A DNA stretch of 64,000 nucleotides from Clostridia bacterium. GTDB lineage: Bacteria > Bacillota > Peptococcia > DRI-13 > SM3-B62. The position numbers and the translations under genes were made by a program. The stretch spans positions 168,232-232,231 of the forward strand of contig JAHDQS010000001.1 in assembly GCA_018433675.1 (NCBI GenBank). Reading direction: 5' to 3'. The notes below the pieces were generated by a model. That model searched no databases. It worked only from the letters and a program-made list of their open reading frames with translations, and was not told the DNA's origin. Below are positions 8,459 to 17,246 of the stretch, piece by piece (position 1 is the stretch's first letter; each line of letters begins with the position of its first letter).

Positions 8459-8475
8459 ACACAATGTAATTGTGT
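8459..8475. repeat. Inverted repeat in the glnB-degV intergenic region
   Basis: ACACAAT and ATTGTGT are perfect reverse complements around GTA. The 350-base gap between glnB and degV otherwise holds only the terminator at 8504-8540. It may be an operator, but no promoter is clear beside it. Confidence 0.3.
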
Positions 8476-8503
8476 AACTGCAGGTAATGTTCATAAACAA
8501 TTG

Positions 8504-8540
8504 CTCCCGGGAGGACTTAATCTCTTCCCGGGGGATTTTT
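8504..8540 (+). terminator. Rho-independent terminator between glnB and degV
   Basis: A CTCCCGGGA arm pairs with TCCCGGGGGA across a loop of about twelve bases, followed by TTTTT. It probably ends the amt-glnB transcript. Confidence 0.7.
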
Positions 8541-8725
8541 CGTTGGTAAACGTCGAAATATGGCTATATAATAGGATTGGGCAGGAATTCAAGAATCGTT
8601 TTGCAAAAAGCGAGATCACGAAGGTTCATACAGTCGAGGTATCGGGGATAGGGACAATAAAAAGATGAAAGAGCGTTAGTGTAAACACGTTTCAAATAAA
8701 AATTGTCGGGAGGATGTTGTTTATT

Positions 8726-9577
8726 GTGGCAGTGAAAGTAATCACCGACAGCACGGCGTATTTTCCTGAACAAGTTAAAAGGGAGCACCGGCTGACGATT
8801 GTTCCTTTAAGTGTTACCTTTCCGGATGTTTCCTTCAAAGAAACCGAAATAAGCAACGCCGATTTTTATGCGAAAATGGCTCAAAGTCCTAAGATACCTA
8901 CATCTTCCCAGCCTTCTCCGGTGAGCTTTTATGAGGTGTTTTTAAGGAATGTGGAAGAAGGGAATGAAATGGTTGCCACTTTTATTTCAAGTGAATTAAG
9001 CGGAACCTATCATTCTGCCCAAACGGCCCGCAAGATGGTTTTGGAAAAGTATCCGCAGGCCAGGATCGAGATCATTGATTCCCGGGGGACGGCGATGCAA
9101 CTGGGGTACATCGTTCTTGCCGCGGCCAGGGTTGCGGAGCAAGGGGCTTCGTTGGATGAGGTCGCAGAGGTGATCAGGAAAACCATCGACAGCAGCAGAC
9201 TTTACTTTGTCCCGAGAACATTAGAATATTTAAAAAAGGGCGGTAGGATTGGGGGGGCGGCGGCTTTAATGGGAACATTATTACAGGTGAAACCCATCCT
9301 AACATTGCGTGAAGGGATGGTCACAGTTCACGATAAAGTCCGGACAGCGGAGAAGGCATTAATCACGATGCTTTCCATCTATGAAGAGGATGCGGCAAAA
9401 TACGGTGTCAGGGAAACGGCAATCCACCATATTGATTGTTTTTCCGAAGCAGAAAAAATCAGAGAAATCTGTAGAGCTAAGTTCCATAAGGAAATTAGCA
9501 TCAGTCCGATTGGGCCTGTTATCGGATTGCACGTCGGACCCGGAACCTTAGGGATCGCATATGTGTTAGACAATTAA
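8726..9577 (+). CDS. DegV family fatty-acid-binding protein
   Basis: The protein (about 283 residues) has the DegV opening VKVITDSTAYF, the SSQPSP segment, ISSELSGTYHSAQ and later LKKGGRIGGAAALMGTLLQVKPIL, all typical of the family. DegV/FakB proteins hold a fatty acid for phosphorylation by FakA, which is not in the window. The start is uncertain: ATG 8714 touches the GGGAGG site, while GTG 8726 gives the usual DegV N-terminus, and I prefer the latter. A terminator shared with the convergent S-component gene follows. Confidence 0.92.
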   Translation: MAVKVITDSTAYFPEQVKREHRLTIVPLSVTFPDVSFKETEISNADFYAKMAQSPKIPTSSQPSPVSFYEVFLRNVEEGNEMVATFISSELSGTYHSAQTARKMVLEKYPQARIEIIDSRGTAMQLGYIVLAAARVAEQGASLDEVAEVIRKTIDSSRLYFVPRTLEYLKKGGRIGGAAALMGTLLQVKPILTLREGMVTVHDKVRTAEKALITMLSIYEEDAAKYGVRETAIHHIDCFSEAEKIREICRAKFHKEISISPIGPVIGLHVGPGTLGIAYVLDN

Positions 9578-9591
9578 CAATCGCAAAAAAG

Positions 9592-9618
9592 AAAAAAACC
9601 GGGATTACCCGGTTTTTT
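9592..9618. terminator. Bidirectional terminator between degV and the ECF S component
   Basis: AAACCGGG-ATTA-CCCGGTTT with an A-run before and a T-run after serves both convergent genes. Confidence 0.85.
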
Positions 9619-10108
9619 CTGAGGAAGTAAATTTCGGTATCATGTAACCGATGATTCCATAGAGGGATAGGGCAATAAGACTGTCAACACCGTGGTGCAA
9701 AGCAGTTCCAATTCCTACAGCTACACCTGCTTTCTGCAACGTAAAACCGAAAGGCAATACAATCAACGCCTCTGAAAGGGCGTGGATTGGCATTGTGGCG
9801 AGCAGGGTGACTTTAAAGGAATAACCGCGCCTAATCATCAAAGCCCCAAATACAGCAAAAATGATGTGCATTCCGGCACGTGCGCCGATGACCGGTCCCA
9901 GCTTGATAAGAAAGCCGAGAGCAGAACCTGCGGCAACCATCAGAGCAACCAGCGGACTGATCAGCATCGAAAACATTACCGGAACATGGGACGCGAGTGT
10001 GGCACTAAAGGGAGGAATAGTAACTCCTAAAGTACCACCAAAAGCAAGTGGAATAATGAGGGCTAGGGATGTAAGCAGTCCACCCCAGACAATTTCTTTA
10101 ACACGCAT
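9605..10108 (-). CDS. ECF transporter S component, probably niacin-specific (NiaX-type)
   Basis: This 167-residue protein is almost wholly hydrophobic with about six membrane helices, and starts MRVKEIVWGGLLTSLALIIP, the common opening of small substrate-binding S components of energy-coupling factor vitamin transporters. The ATPase and T components are not near, as usual for group II ECF systems. Its promoter overlaps a palindrome that closely matches the NiaR niacin-responsive operator, which supports niacin as the vitamin. Family membership is strong; the substrate rests on the operator and general resemblance. Confidence 0.75.
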   Translation of the reverse strand: MRVKEIVWGGLLTSLALIIPLAFGGTLGVTIPPFSATLASHVPVMFSMLISPLVALMVAAGSALGFLIKLGPVIGARAGMHIIFAVFGALMIRRGYSFKVTLLATMPIHALSEALIVLPFGFTLQKAGVAVGIGTALHHGVDSLIALSLYGIIGYMIPKFTSSEKTG

Positions 10109-10131
10109 ATCGTTTCACCTCTTAGCAAAGT

Positions 10132-10155
10132 TTACACCTGACAAGACAGGCGTAA
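10132..10155 (-). promoter_or_regulatory. NiaR-like operator
   Basis: TTACACCTG and CAGGCGTAA (plus strand) are nearly perfect inverted arms (8 of 9) around ACAAGA. This resembles the ACACCTGT/ACAGGTGT boxes recognised by the NAD-pathway repressor NiaR (YrxA) in Firmicutes. It begins nine bases downstream of the -10 box, so bound repressor would block transcription of the S-component gene. Confidence 0.65.
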
Positions 10156-10163
10156 TTGTGGAT

Positions 10164-10192
10164 ATTATATAGGCATGCCAAGAGGATGTCAA
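10164..10192 (-). promoter_or_regulatory. Sigma-A promoter of the ECF S component
   Basis: On the minus strand TTGACA (10192-10187) and TATAAT (10169-10164) are both perfect matches and are 17 bases apart. Confidence 0.85.
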
Positions 10193-10213
10193 GCTTGTTT
10201 TTGGCCATAAAAT

Positions 10214-10242
10214 TTGCGTAAAACATAAAACTGTGTTAGTAT
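10214..10242 (+). promoter_or_regulatory. Probable promoter of tRNA-fMet
   Basis: TTGCGT (10214-10219) and TAGTAT (10237-10242) are 17 bases apart, about 44 bases before the tRNA. Confidence 0.4.
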
Positions 10243-10285
10243 TGTTAAGGCAAGGGGGAAAACCCTTGCCTAGATAGTTGGATAT

Positions 10286-10361
<76 letters not shown>

Positions 10362-10371
10362 TGTTGGTGAT

Positions 10372-10413
10372 GCATTTCGTCCTTTTTCTAAGGGATGAAA
10401 TGCTTTCTTTTTG
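10372..10413 (+). terminator. Terminator after tRNA-fMet
   Basis: GCATTTCGTCC pairs with GGATGAAATGC (one G:T) and is followed by a T-rich tract. Confidence 0.8.
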
Positions 10414-10506
10414 TATTAAGGGATAATTCTTTTGTTGCTTAGGCAGAGGAAACAGATAAAAAAAGTAGAAATAAAGAGAGAGGGAAGGCTACAGGAGGAA
10501 AATGCA

Positions 10507-11100
10507 ATGAGTAAGGCAAAAGAACTGGAAGAATTAAAAGCTGAGGCCCTGCAGTGTCAATTATGCGAACTGCGCAGCGGCTGTAGCCAGGTGGTATTTG
10601 GAGAGGGCAGTCCTGAGGCAGGAATCATGCTGATCGGGGAAGGCCCCGGCCGGGAAGAGGATAAGATAGGAAAACCCTTTGTGGGAAGGGCCGGGCAGTT
10701 GTTGGACAAAATATTGGAGGCCTGTGGCTTCGAAAGGAGCAAACATGTCTATATTGCCAACATCGTCAAATGTCGTCCCCCGCAAAATCGTGTTCCTACG
10801 CCGTTGGAACGGGCTGCCTGCAAACCTTATCTCCTGAGGCAAATAGAGATTATTGAACCCAAGATTATTATTTTGCTTGGAGCCACGGCTCTGCAAGGAT
10901 TTCTTGACCCCCAGGCCAAGATTTCACAAGTGAGAGGCCAATGGCAAACGTGGCAGAATATACAAGTTATGCCGACGTATCATCCGGCTGCCTTGCTGCG
11001 AAACTCGGGATTAAAAAGGCCGACCTGGGAGGATTTTAAAAATGTGGTAAGTAAGTATCGCGAACTGGTTGATAAGGAGCACGTTTCACCCCACTGCTGA
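10507..11100 (+). CDS. Uracil-DNA glycosylase, family 4 (iron-sulfur type)
   Basis: The 197-residue enzyme removes uracil from DNA. Visible signatures are the N-terminal CQLCELR and the pair CRPP...AACKP that together supply the four cluster cysteines, motif A GEGPGREEDKIGKPFVGRAG, and the C-terminal TYHPAALLR. These mark the thermophile-type family 4 UDG found in many Clostridia. The ATG at 10507 follows ACAGGAGG at normal spacing; the frame remains open further upstream without support. It lies 15 bases before a secreted Ig-like protein gene, with no functional tie evident. Confidence 0.93.
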   Translation: MSKAKELEELKAEALQCQLCELRSGCSQVVFGEGSPEAGIMLIGEGPGREEDKIGKPFVGRAGQLLDKILEACGFERSKHVYIANIVKCRPPQNRVPTPLERAACKPYLLRQIEIIEPKIIILLGATALQGFLDPQAKISQVRGQWQTWQNIQVMPTYHPAALLRNSGLKRPTWEDFKNVVSKYRELVDKEHVSPHC

Positions 11101-11115
11101 AGGAAGGGATGAGTT

Positions 11116-13041
11116 ATGAAAAAGAAGCTAATAATTTTGCTGACAATAGCTGTATTGTTGTTGGGCTCTGTTCCGGTGGCTGCAGCTACTCCTTATCTGG
11201 TCAGCCTCCAGATAAATGAGGAAATCATTCCGGGGCCTGATGATGTTTACCTGACCGTTACAGGTATATATTCAGACGGCACCACCGGGAGAATCTATTC
11301 CGATTTGGCGTGGATCAGCTCTAACAAGGAAATAGCTGAGGTGTACAGTGACGGACGGGTTCACTTTAAAGGAAAAGGGGGCGCGGTGACGATAGCGGTA
11401 TACCGAGGGGCCACCCATGGGAGAAAAAGTGTTACTGTTATCCCTTGGGTAAAAAAACTGGAGATTGAAACAAATCTGATCTACAGTGAAAATCCTTACC
11501 GACTGATGTTACTAGGACATTTGAGTGACGGTGAGACCAGATATTTGGGACCGGAGGATGGGGTGCAGTGGACCTCAACCAATCCCTGGGTCGCGTGGGT
11601 TAATAGCCATGGGATGGTGACCTTCAGTGGCGAGTCGGGTTATGTCTCTATTAAGGCTGTGCTTGATAAGCTCAGTGTTTCAACGGGAACGACAGTCACC
11701 GTTGGCGGTGGAGAATACAGTGCGTACAGAAGGGAAATCAAAATAGCGGAGAAGATCAGCTATTCACCGGAACCGGTCAAGCTCACACTGGTTGCTAAGC
11801 TATCGGACGGCAGTGAAGAAACGTTGGCTAACTCGGGAGCGGACTGGTCTTCCAGTAACACGGCGGTTGCGACAATAGACAGTGAGGGATATATCCGCTT
11901 TACCGGTAAACCGGGGTATACGACAGTGAAAGTTTCCTACGGTGGTTACCACTATGAAACGATAGTAACAGTCGGTAACTTTGTAGAGAGCATTTCAATC
12001 AATCAGAGTCTGAACTATACAAATACCTGGGACGGTGTCCCCATACAGCTGGATGTTACCGCCAGATATAATGATGGTGTGCAATATCTTCGTTCGGCGA
12101 GCATAGATTGGTCTGTCGACAATAAGGAAGTAGCCGAGATAACCGAAAGCGGCAAGTTGACATTTACCGGTAAAGCCGGGACGGTGACGATTAAAGCGGT
12201 GGAGAGGGGATACGATGAGACAGAAGTCGTCGATACATTTACCGTTGTCGTTCCGGAAGAAGAGAAACCACAACCATATAGATTGCTTATCAACAACAAT
12301 CTGGTTTCGGATGAACCGGAGATCGAGTTAAAGGCCCGCTGCTTATTCACGGACGGCAGTGTGCGTGATGTAACAGAGCAGGTTGTTTGGACCTCACAAA
12401 CGCCTGAGACGGCCAGTATCTTTTTAGGAAAGGTCTATTTGTCCCCTGTTCCGGGGCCAATAAAGGTTGCTGCGTGGTATAATGGATTAACGGATGTGGT
12501 AGAAGGGTACATTAATAAAACGGTTGCCGACAGTCAGGTTTATCAGTTGAAGATAAAGGAACATTCACTGGCGTACAGCCATATCCCTGTTAAATTGACG
12601 GCGGTAGCGATTAAAGGCGACAGCAGCAGTAAAGATGTGACGGAGGAAGTAAATTGGCGTTCCAGCCGGACGCAGGTGGCCGTTATTGATAAAGGAAAGC
12701 TAAAATTCACAGGCAGAATAGGAACAACCGTCATTTCGGCCGAAGGTTTTGGCTTTAGGGATTGGATAAGCCTTGAGGTTAGGCCCCAGGATCTGCAGCT
12801 TCAGGTTGAAAAGCTGGTGGTTGAAGGGGGACTGTCAAAGGGAGCAAACCAGTTAAAAGCGGTAGCCTACTTTAATGACGGGAGTAAAAAGGATGTAACG
12901 CAAGAGGCGGTTTGGAACACCAGTAATAAGAACAACGCCATTGTGAACGGGCAGGGAGAGGTCATGTTCCCGAGTGGCTTCAAACCGGTGACGATAACAG
13001 CAAGCTATCTGGGAAAAGAAGGTATGGTATCTTGGAAGTAA
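11116..13041 (+). CDS. Secreted protein of repeated bacterial Ig-like (BIG2) domains
   Basis: The 641-residue protein has a signal peptide (about 1-24, ending near VAAA) and then six or seven domains of about 90 residues. Each ends in a variant of F-x-G-x-x-G-x-V-T-I-x-A (for example VTFSGESGYVSIKA, IRFTGKPGYTTVKVS, LTFTGKAGTVTIKA) and most contain a DGS or SDG turn followed by W-x-S-S. This is the pattern of BIG2 folds used in surface adhesion or wall display. No sorting motif, S-layer domain or catalytic domain follows, so it is probably released or held by other contacts. Confidence 0.85.
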   Translation: MKKKLIILLTIAVLLLGSVPVAAATPYLVSLQINEEIIPGPDDVYLTVTGIYSDGTTGRIYSDLAWISSNKEIAEVYSDGRVHFKGKGGAVTIAVYRGATHGRKSVTVIPWVKKLEIETNLIYSENPYRLMLLGHLSDGETRYLGPEDGVQWTSTNPWVAWVNSHGMVTFSGESGYVSIKAVLDKLSVSTGTTVTVGGGEYSAYRREIKIAEKISYSPEPVKLTLVAKLSDGSEETLANSGADWSSSNTAVATIDSEGYIRFTGKPGYTTVKVSYGGYHYETIVTVGNFVESISINQSLNYTNTWDGVPIQLDVTARYNDGVQYLRSASIDWSVDNKEVAEITESGKLTFTGKAGTVTIKAVERGYDETEVVDTFTVVVPEEEKPQPYRLLINNNLVSDEPEIELKARCLFTDGSVRDVTEQVVWTSQTPETASIFLGKVYLSPVPGPIKVAAWYNGLTDVVEGYINKTVADSQVYQLKIKEHSLAYSHIPVKLTAVAIKGDSSSKDVTEEVNWRSSRTQVAVIDKGKLKFTGRIGTTVISAEGFGFRDWISLEVRPQDLQLQVEKLVVEGGLSKGANQLKAVAYFNDGSKKDVTQEAVWNTSNKNNAIVNGQGEVMFPSGFKPVTITASYLGKEGMVSWK

Positions 13042-13049
13042 GTTTTCCT

Positions 13050-13077
13050 TTGCACTCAGGAGATATTCTGGTACAAT
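13050..13077 (+). promoter_or_regulatory. Promoter of the GntR/RCK_C regulator
   Basis: TTGCAC (13050-13055), 16 bases, then TACAAT (13072-13077) with an extended-10 TG at 13069-13070. Confidence 0.5.
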
Positions 13078-13107
13078 GTTGTCGATGATGTGTAGGAGGT
13101 CAATGAG

Positions 13108-13743
13108 ATGCAGCGTTTAGACACCGGACTCTCTCGTTACGAGCAAATAGCAGTGGATATTGCCCAAAAGATTGTCAATGGGAAATACAAGGTAGGGCAA
13201 AAGCTGTCCGGCCGGTCTCTGTTGGCCGGAACATACAATGTTTCGCCGGAGACCATTCGCAGAAGCATAGCCTTGCTGCAAAACATAGGCGTGGTTGAGG
13301 CAGTGACGGGAAGCGGCATAATTGTTAAATCCACCGGGCTTGCTCATGAATACCTGGCAGAATATAATGAGCGCAGGAATATCATTAACCTTCGCAACAG
13401 GATTAATGATATGTTGAACAATCGCAGACAGCTGGATATGGAGTTGGAAAAGGAACTGTCCAAGCTTGTGGAAATTGCTTTTCAGAAATCATCAATACTT
13501 CAACAAATAGAGGAAGTACCCTTGCCAACAGAATCTTGGATGATAGGGCGCACTATTGCTGATGCAAACATCAGAACCATCACCGGAGCAACAGTTGTTG
13601 CTGTCAACAGAGGACAGGAAGAAATATTTTCTCCTCCTGCGGAGATGACTCTGGAGGAGAATGATATCTTGGTTATTGTTGGAACAGGGGGAGCAAAAGA
13701 AAGAGTAAAGATTTTGATAAACAAAAAACCGATAGATAAATAA
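13108..13743 (+). CDS. GntR-type winged-helix regulator with C-terminal RCK_C (TrkA-C) domain, BusR-like
   Basis: The 211-residue protein has a GntR-like DNA-binding domain (about 10-75, GKYKVGQKLSGRSLLAGTYNVSPETIRRSI), a helical linker (about 85-130) and a TrkA-C/RCK_C domain (about 140-205, IGRTIADANIRTITGATVVAVNRG...LEENDILVIVGT). The same order and length occur in BusR, which senses cyclic di-AMP through RCK_C and represses osmolyte uptake. Binding of c-di-AMP here is therefore likely but inferred. No potassium or betaine transporter gene is adjacent, so the target lies elsewhere. Its ribosome site is TAGGAGGT. Confidence 0.85.
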   Translation: MQRLDTGLSRYEQIAVDIAQKIVNGKYKVGQKLSGRSLLAGTYNVSPETIRRSIALLQNIGVVEAVTGSGIIVKSTGLAHEYLAEYNERRNIINLRNRINDMLNNRRQLDMELEKELSKLVEIAFQKSSILQQIEEVPLPTESWMIGRTIADANIRTITGATVVAVNRGQEEIFSPPAEMTLEENDILVIVGTGGAKERVKILINKKPIDK

Positions 13744-13771
13744 GTAAGAAGACAGTTCTATTAATCAAGCC

Positions 13772-13797
13772 GTTCCCCTTCAAGAAAGGGGAACTTT
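13772..13797 (+). terminator. Terminator after the RCK_C regulator
   Basis: GTTCCCCTT-CAAG-AAAGGGGAAC followed by TTT. Confidence 0.75.
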
Positions 13798-13873
13798 CGT
13801 CTTGTAAGCTGTTGAATCTCGATTTGCAGGAAAATATAGCAAAATAGCGAAAACTGTAAGGGGGGTGCTCGTA

Positions 13874-14611
13874 ATGAATATTGTAGATTTATTAATACTT
13901 GCCATTTTGGGGCTCGGACTTATAAATGGATATAGAAAAGGCCTGCTTAGAAGCGTTATGAGTATTGCCGGCAGCTTGCTGGGACTGCTACTTGCCTACA
14001 AATATTATGAAATACCTGTCCGGTGGTTGAACGAATCAATTGGCGCAACGGAGAGGTTAAGCGAATTTTTCAAATCGTATCTGGTTTTACCCCAGAAGGT
14101 GAGTGGGATAAGTTTCTCTGCTCCTTCTCTGCCCGATATAACCGAACACCTTGACAAAATAACGATAAGTGAGTCTTTGAGAGGACAGCTTATGGTGTAT
14201 ATGCAAAAGCTGCAGTCGGGGCTGGCCCTAGAGGTGCCGGTGTCTTTAGGTGATATTATTCATGAATACCTGGGAGTTGTTGTTATTAATGCCGTGGTGT
14301 TTTTGGTGATGTGGTTTATTATCAGCAAAGCCTTTGTCTTGGGGTCGCTTTTTTTAACAAAGGCTACCAGAGGTACTTTGCTGGGCGGAATGAACCGGCT
14401 TGCAGGAATGATGCTGGGTTTTTGTCTTTCAGCAGTAACCTTGGTCATACTGATTGGCATGATCAATCCTTTGCTCGGTACTGCTGAGATGGCAGAGGCT
14501 TCTTTGTTTTCGGCTGTTATTGAAACCATAGGAGAAGCAAAGCTGGTGCCGTATTTTACTTCTATTTACACTTTTATCTCCACAACGTTCATTGATTTGA
14601 TACTTCTGTAA
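13874..14611 (+). CDS. CvpA family membrane protein
   Basis: The 245-residue protein has four hydrophobic segments (about 1-22, 28-50, 135-160 and 180-205) and opens with NIVDLLILAILGLGLINGYRKGLL, the classic CvpA N-terminus. CvpA proteins sit in the cytoplasmic membrane and affect envelope robustness; the mechanism is not known. ATG 13874 is chosen over GTG 13865 because the AAGGGGGG tract is at the right distance. A HEAT-repeat gene and a DUF951 gene follow closely, probably in one operon. Confidence 0.85.
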   Translation: MNIVDLLILAILGLGLINGYRKGLLRSVMSIAGSLLGLLLAYKYYEIPVRWLNESIGATERLSEFFKSYLVLPQKVSGISFSAPSLPDITEHLDKITISESLRGQLMVYMQKLQSGLALEVPVSLGDIIHEYLGVVVINAVVFLVMWFIISKAFVLGSLFLTKATRGTLLGGMNRLAGMMLGFCLSAVTLVILIGMINPLLGTAEMAEASLFSAVIETIGEAKLVPYFTSIYTFISTTFIDLILL

Positions 14612-14652
14612 CAAAGAGGCGGAGGTTCAATCTTGGAAAGGAGAAAACAGCC

Positions 14653-15492
14653 TTGCTGAAATTTGGAAACAAATCATTAAAACAAGTTGAGATCATCGAG
14701 ATGGTCAGGGAAAATGAAAACTGGCAGCAGGAGCTTCATAAATTGCTGCCGGAGTTGGATTTTGCAAAGCGCTGGGAAATTGTTAAAGAAGTGCTTTCCG
14801 AGCTTGAGGGAACAAAGGCGAGGGATTTCGTACGGGCTTTTCTTGCAGACGACATATTCCATATTAAAGAGAAATTAGAAACATTTGAAGATAGAATGCT
14901 AGCGGTGGATTGTTTGGGGTATTTTTCATCCAGGGAATCAGTCGAAATCTTGTATTCGCTTCTCAATCATAAGGATGAAGCCGTTCAGCTTTGTGCGGCC
15001 GGGGCTTTAAAAAGGCAAACGCCTCGCTTGGTTGTTCCTTATCTTATTCGTGCGCTGATGGACAATAGTGTTTTACCTGCCAGGGCGGGAGAGGTTTTAA
15101 ATGCTATGGGGTATCTCGGGCAGGAAGCCCTGGAAGAAGCTTATCCTCAAGCTAAAGGTGAAACGAAAGCGTACATTCTGGAACTGATGGTTGAGGCTGA
15201 GAATCCAAAATGCCGTCGGTTTTTGCAAAAAGCCTTGCTCGATGAGGATACTAAGCTGAAAAACAAAGCGCTGGAAGCCATTCTGCGACTCTCTTTTGAC
15301 GAACTCTGGCCTGCTGTTTTGGAGTGTTTGCTGGACGATTCTTGGATTATACGGGCCAAAGCCTTAGAGGTATTAGGAAAATTAAAGATCAAAGAGGCCG
15401 AGGAATACATGGAGCTGCTGCTTGACGACGATGACCCCTTTGTGCGCCAATGTGCCGGGGATTATCTGGGAAACGAAGCAAATGGTAGGTGA
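14653..15492 (+). CDS. HEAT-repeat protein
   Basis: The 279-residue protein consists of paired helices with HEAT-like repeats, for example SVEILYSLLNHKDEAVQLCAAGAL, RALMDNSVLPARAGEVLNAM and LLDDDDPFVRQCAGDYLGN. Such solenoids bind other proteins or tetrapyrroles; no catalytic motif is present. The start is TTG 14653, with AAAGGAGA eight bases before. Its end overlaps the region just before the DUF951 start, so translation is probably coupled. Partner unknown. Confidence 0.75.
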   Translation: MLKFGNKSLKQVEIIEMVRENENWQQELHKLLPELDFAKRWEIVKEVLSELEGTKARDFVRAFLADDIFHIKEKLETFEDRMLAVDCLGYFSSRESVEILYSLLNHKDEAVQLCAAGALKRQTPRLVVPYLIRALMDNSVLPARAGEVLNAMGYLGQEALEEAYPQAKGETKAYILELMVEAENPKCRRFLQKALLDEDTKLKNKALEAILRLSFDELWPAVLECLLDDSWIIRAKALEVLGKLKIKEAEEYMELLLDDDDPFVRQCAGDYLGNEANGR

Positions 15493-15497
15493 TAGCA

Positions 15498-15704
15498 ATG
15501 GCACAGTTTTACATAGGAGATATTGTTAAGATGAGAAAAAAGCATCCCTGTGGCAGCGATGAATGGGAAGTACTGCGTACAGGGATGGATTTCCGTATCA
15601 AATGCTTAAAATGTGGGCGTCAGGTTTGGTTGGCCCGTCCCGCTTTCGAAAAAGCGGTCAAAGGGCTCGTAAAAAGGGAGCAAAAGGATGAAAATCAAGC
15701 ATAA
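15498..15704 (+). CDS. DUF951 family small protein (YyzM-like)
   Basis: The 68-residue protein matches DUF951: FYIGDIVKMRKKHPCGSDEWEVLRTGMDFRIKCLKCGRQVWL. The HPCG and CLKCG cysteines suggest metal binding, and the fold resembles small beta-barrel nucleic-acid binders, but function is unknown. In B. subtilis yyzM lies near yyaC and the origin, matching this window. It begins just after the HEAT-repeat stop codon. Confidence 0.88.
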   Translation: MAQFYIGDIVKMRKKHPCGSDEWEVLRTGMDFRIKCLKCGRQVWLARPAFEKAVKGLVKREQKDENQA

Positions 15705-15719
15705 TCGGAGTGAGATAGA

Positions 15720-17114
15720 TTATTTATGATGGAGCTTTTTATATAAAAGGGTCCGATGAATCCCTAAACGGTTTGCTGTTTCACCTATCCGACCGTTACA
15801 TTCTTGCAGAACTTGATTAATATATTTTAACTCAAAGTCTTTTACAACCTCTTTCAGAGATCCTTGAGAGGAATCTTTCGAGGTGTTAAAAGACGCGGTA
15901 GTTGATTGAGATTTGGAGGCCTCTTTTTTCTCGTCTTCCAAATCTAAGTCCAATATTTTTTTGTCATATGATATAATAACTAACCTCTCTATGACATTAC
16001 GTAATTCTCGGACATTGCCGGGCCAGCTGTAATTCTGCAAAGTGTCAATGGTGTTTGAAGAGAAGGTTTTATTGAAACCATATTTTTTATTAAATTCACT
16101 AAGAAAGTTTTCGGCAAGTATTATAATATCCTCCGGTCTTTCGCGCAGTGGAGGCAGTGTGATTGGTATCACATTCAAACGATAATATAAATCTTCTCTG
16201 AACAGGTCTTTTTGAACCAATTGTTTCAAATCTTTATTTGTAGCGGTGATTAAACGCACATCAGTGCTTATAAGCTTGGTTCCGCCTACACGTCTAAATT
16301 CTCTGGTTTCCGTGACCCGCAGGAGCTTGGATTGCATATCTAAAGGAAGTTCGGCTATTTCGTCTAAAAACAATGTGCCTTTGTGAGCCATTTGGAAAAA
16401 TCCAATTTTTCCATGGGGGTGTGCTCCGGAAAAGGCACCTTTTTCATATCCAAGGAATTCGGATTCCATCAAGTCATGTGGAATAGCCGCACAATTTACC
16501 GCAATAAAAGGCTCTTTATATCTTGGACTTTGGTGGTGGATGTGCCTGGCAATAACCTCTTTGCCTGATCCGGATTCGCCCAGGATTAAGACAGAACTAT
16601 CGGCTTTAGCTATTAAATTAGCCCTTTGAACTATTTCCAGCATGTTGGGGCTTTTGGCAATAAGTACTTGGTGCTGCGCATCATCCAGGTAGTGGATGAT
16701 GCTTTTATAATGAGCTGTGTTTTTTCGTTCTTCTTCCAGGGCATCTATGAAGTTTTCAATCAAATCCTTGGAGCGGGTATTTGTTATGACCATAGCAATT
16801 TGCCCATTCTCATTAAAAAGTGGAATGCTTGTTGACATTACTTTTTTTCCTGAAACAAGATTTACCAAACCTGTCACTTGTGAGCGGGTTCTGATGGCTT
16901 CCATGGTTGTGGAACGATCATAAGTGCCCTCTTCCATCAATTCATTGACATTCATTCCCATAACTTCCTCGATCGTTTTTTGCATCGGCAGTACAGCCGC
17001 AGCATTAGCCAGCAATATCTTGCCTGTTATATCTGTAACCAAAATACCGTCGTAGGAATTGTTTATAATTTGTTCCAGCCCAATCTGGTCGAATTGCTTA
17101 AGCGGAAATTTCAA
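15720..17114 (-). CDS. PAS-domain sigma-54-dependent transcriptional activator
   Basis: The 464-residue protein has a PAS sensor (about 10-115), a sigma-54 AAA+ domain with Walker A GESGSGKE (179-186), the sigma-contact loop GAFSGA (226-231, a serine for the usual threonine) and Walker B GTLFLDE (246-252), then a Fis-type helix-turn-helix near the C-terminus (GRIGETANRLGIHRTLLYKKL). There is no receiver domain, so a ligand in the PAS pocket is the likely signal. It is divergent from the DASS transporter, which has a -24/-12 promoter. Three more such promoters lie in the next 5 kb, making this the obvious activator of the island. Confidence 0.93.
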   Translation of the reverse strand: MKFPLKQFDQIGLEQIINNSYDGILVTDITGKILLANAAAVLPMQKTIEEVMGMNVNELMEEGTYDRSTTMEAIRTRSQVTGLVNLVSGKKVMSTSIPLFNENGQIAMVITNTRSKDLIENFIDALEEERKNTAHYKSIIHYLDDAQHQVLIAKSPNMLEIVQRANLIAKADSSVLILGESGSGKEVIARHIHHQSPRYKEPFIAVNCAAIPHDLMESEFLGYEKGAFSGAHPHGKIGFFQMAHKGTLFLDEIAELPLDMQSKLLRVTETREFRRVGGTKLISTDVRLITATNKDLKQLVQKDLFREDLYYRLNVIPITLPPLRERPEDIIILAENFLSEFNKKYGFNKTFSSNTIDTLQNYSWPGNVRELRNVIERLVIISYDKKILDLDLEDEKKEASKSQSTTASFNTSKDSSQGSLKEVVKDFELKYINQVLQECNGRIGETANRLGIHRTLLYKKLHHK

Positions 17115-17180
17115 TCAAAATCACCTCTGTTGCTTTTACTATCATGAATCAATAATAATACATTTTCGCTTTTTTGTTAA

Positions 17181-17196
17181 GTTGCAAAAAAGCAAC
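17181..17196. promoter_or_regulatory. Candidate activator (UAS) site A, inverted repeat GTTGC-N6-GCAAC
   Basis: GTTGCAAAAAAGCAAC is a perfect inverted repeat 50-70 bases upstream of the -24/-12 promoter of the DASS transporter and 67 bases from the start of the activator gene. Nearly the same 16-mer recurs at 20744-20759, which suggests the activator's binding site. Confidence 0.6.
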
Positions 17197-17246
17197 ATAG
17201 CGAGCAAAACAACACGAAGGCAGACCGAAAAAGCAAGCTTTCGGAC

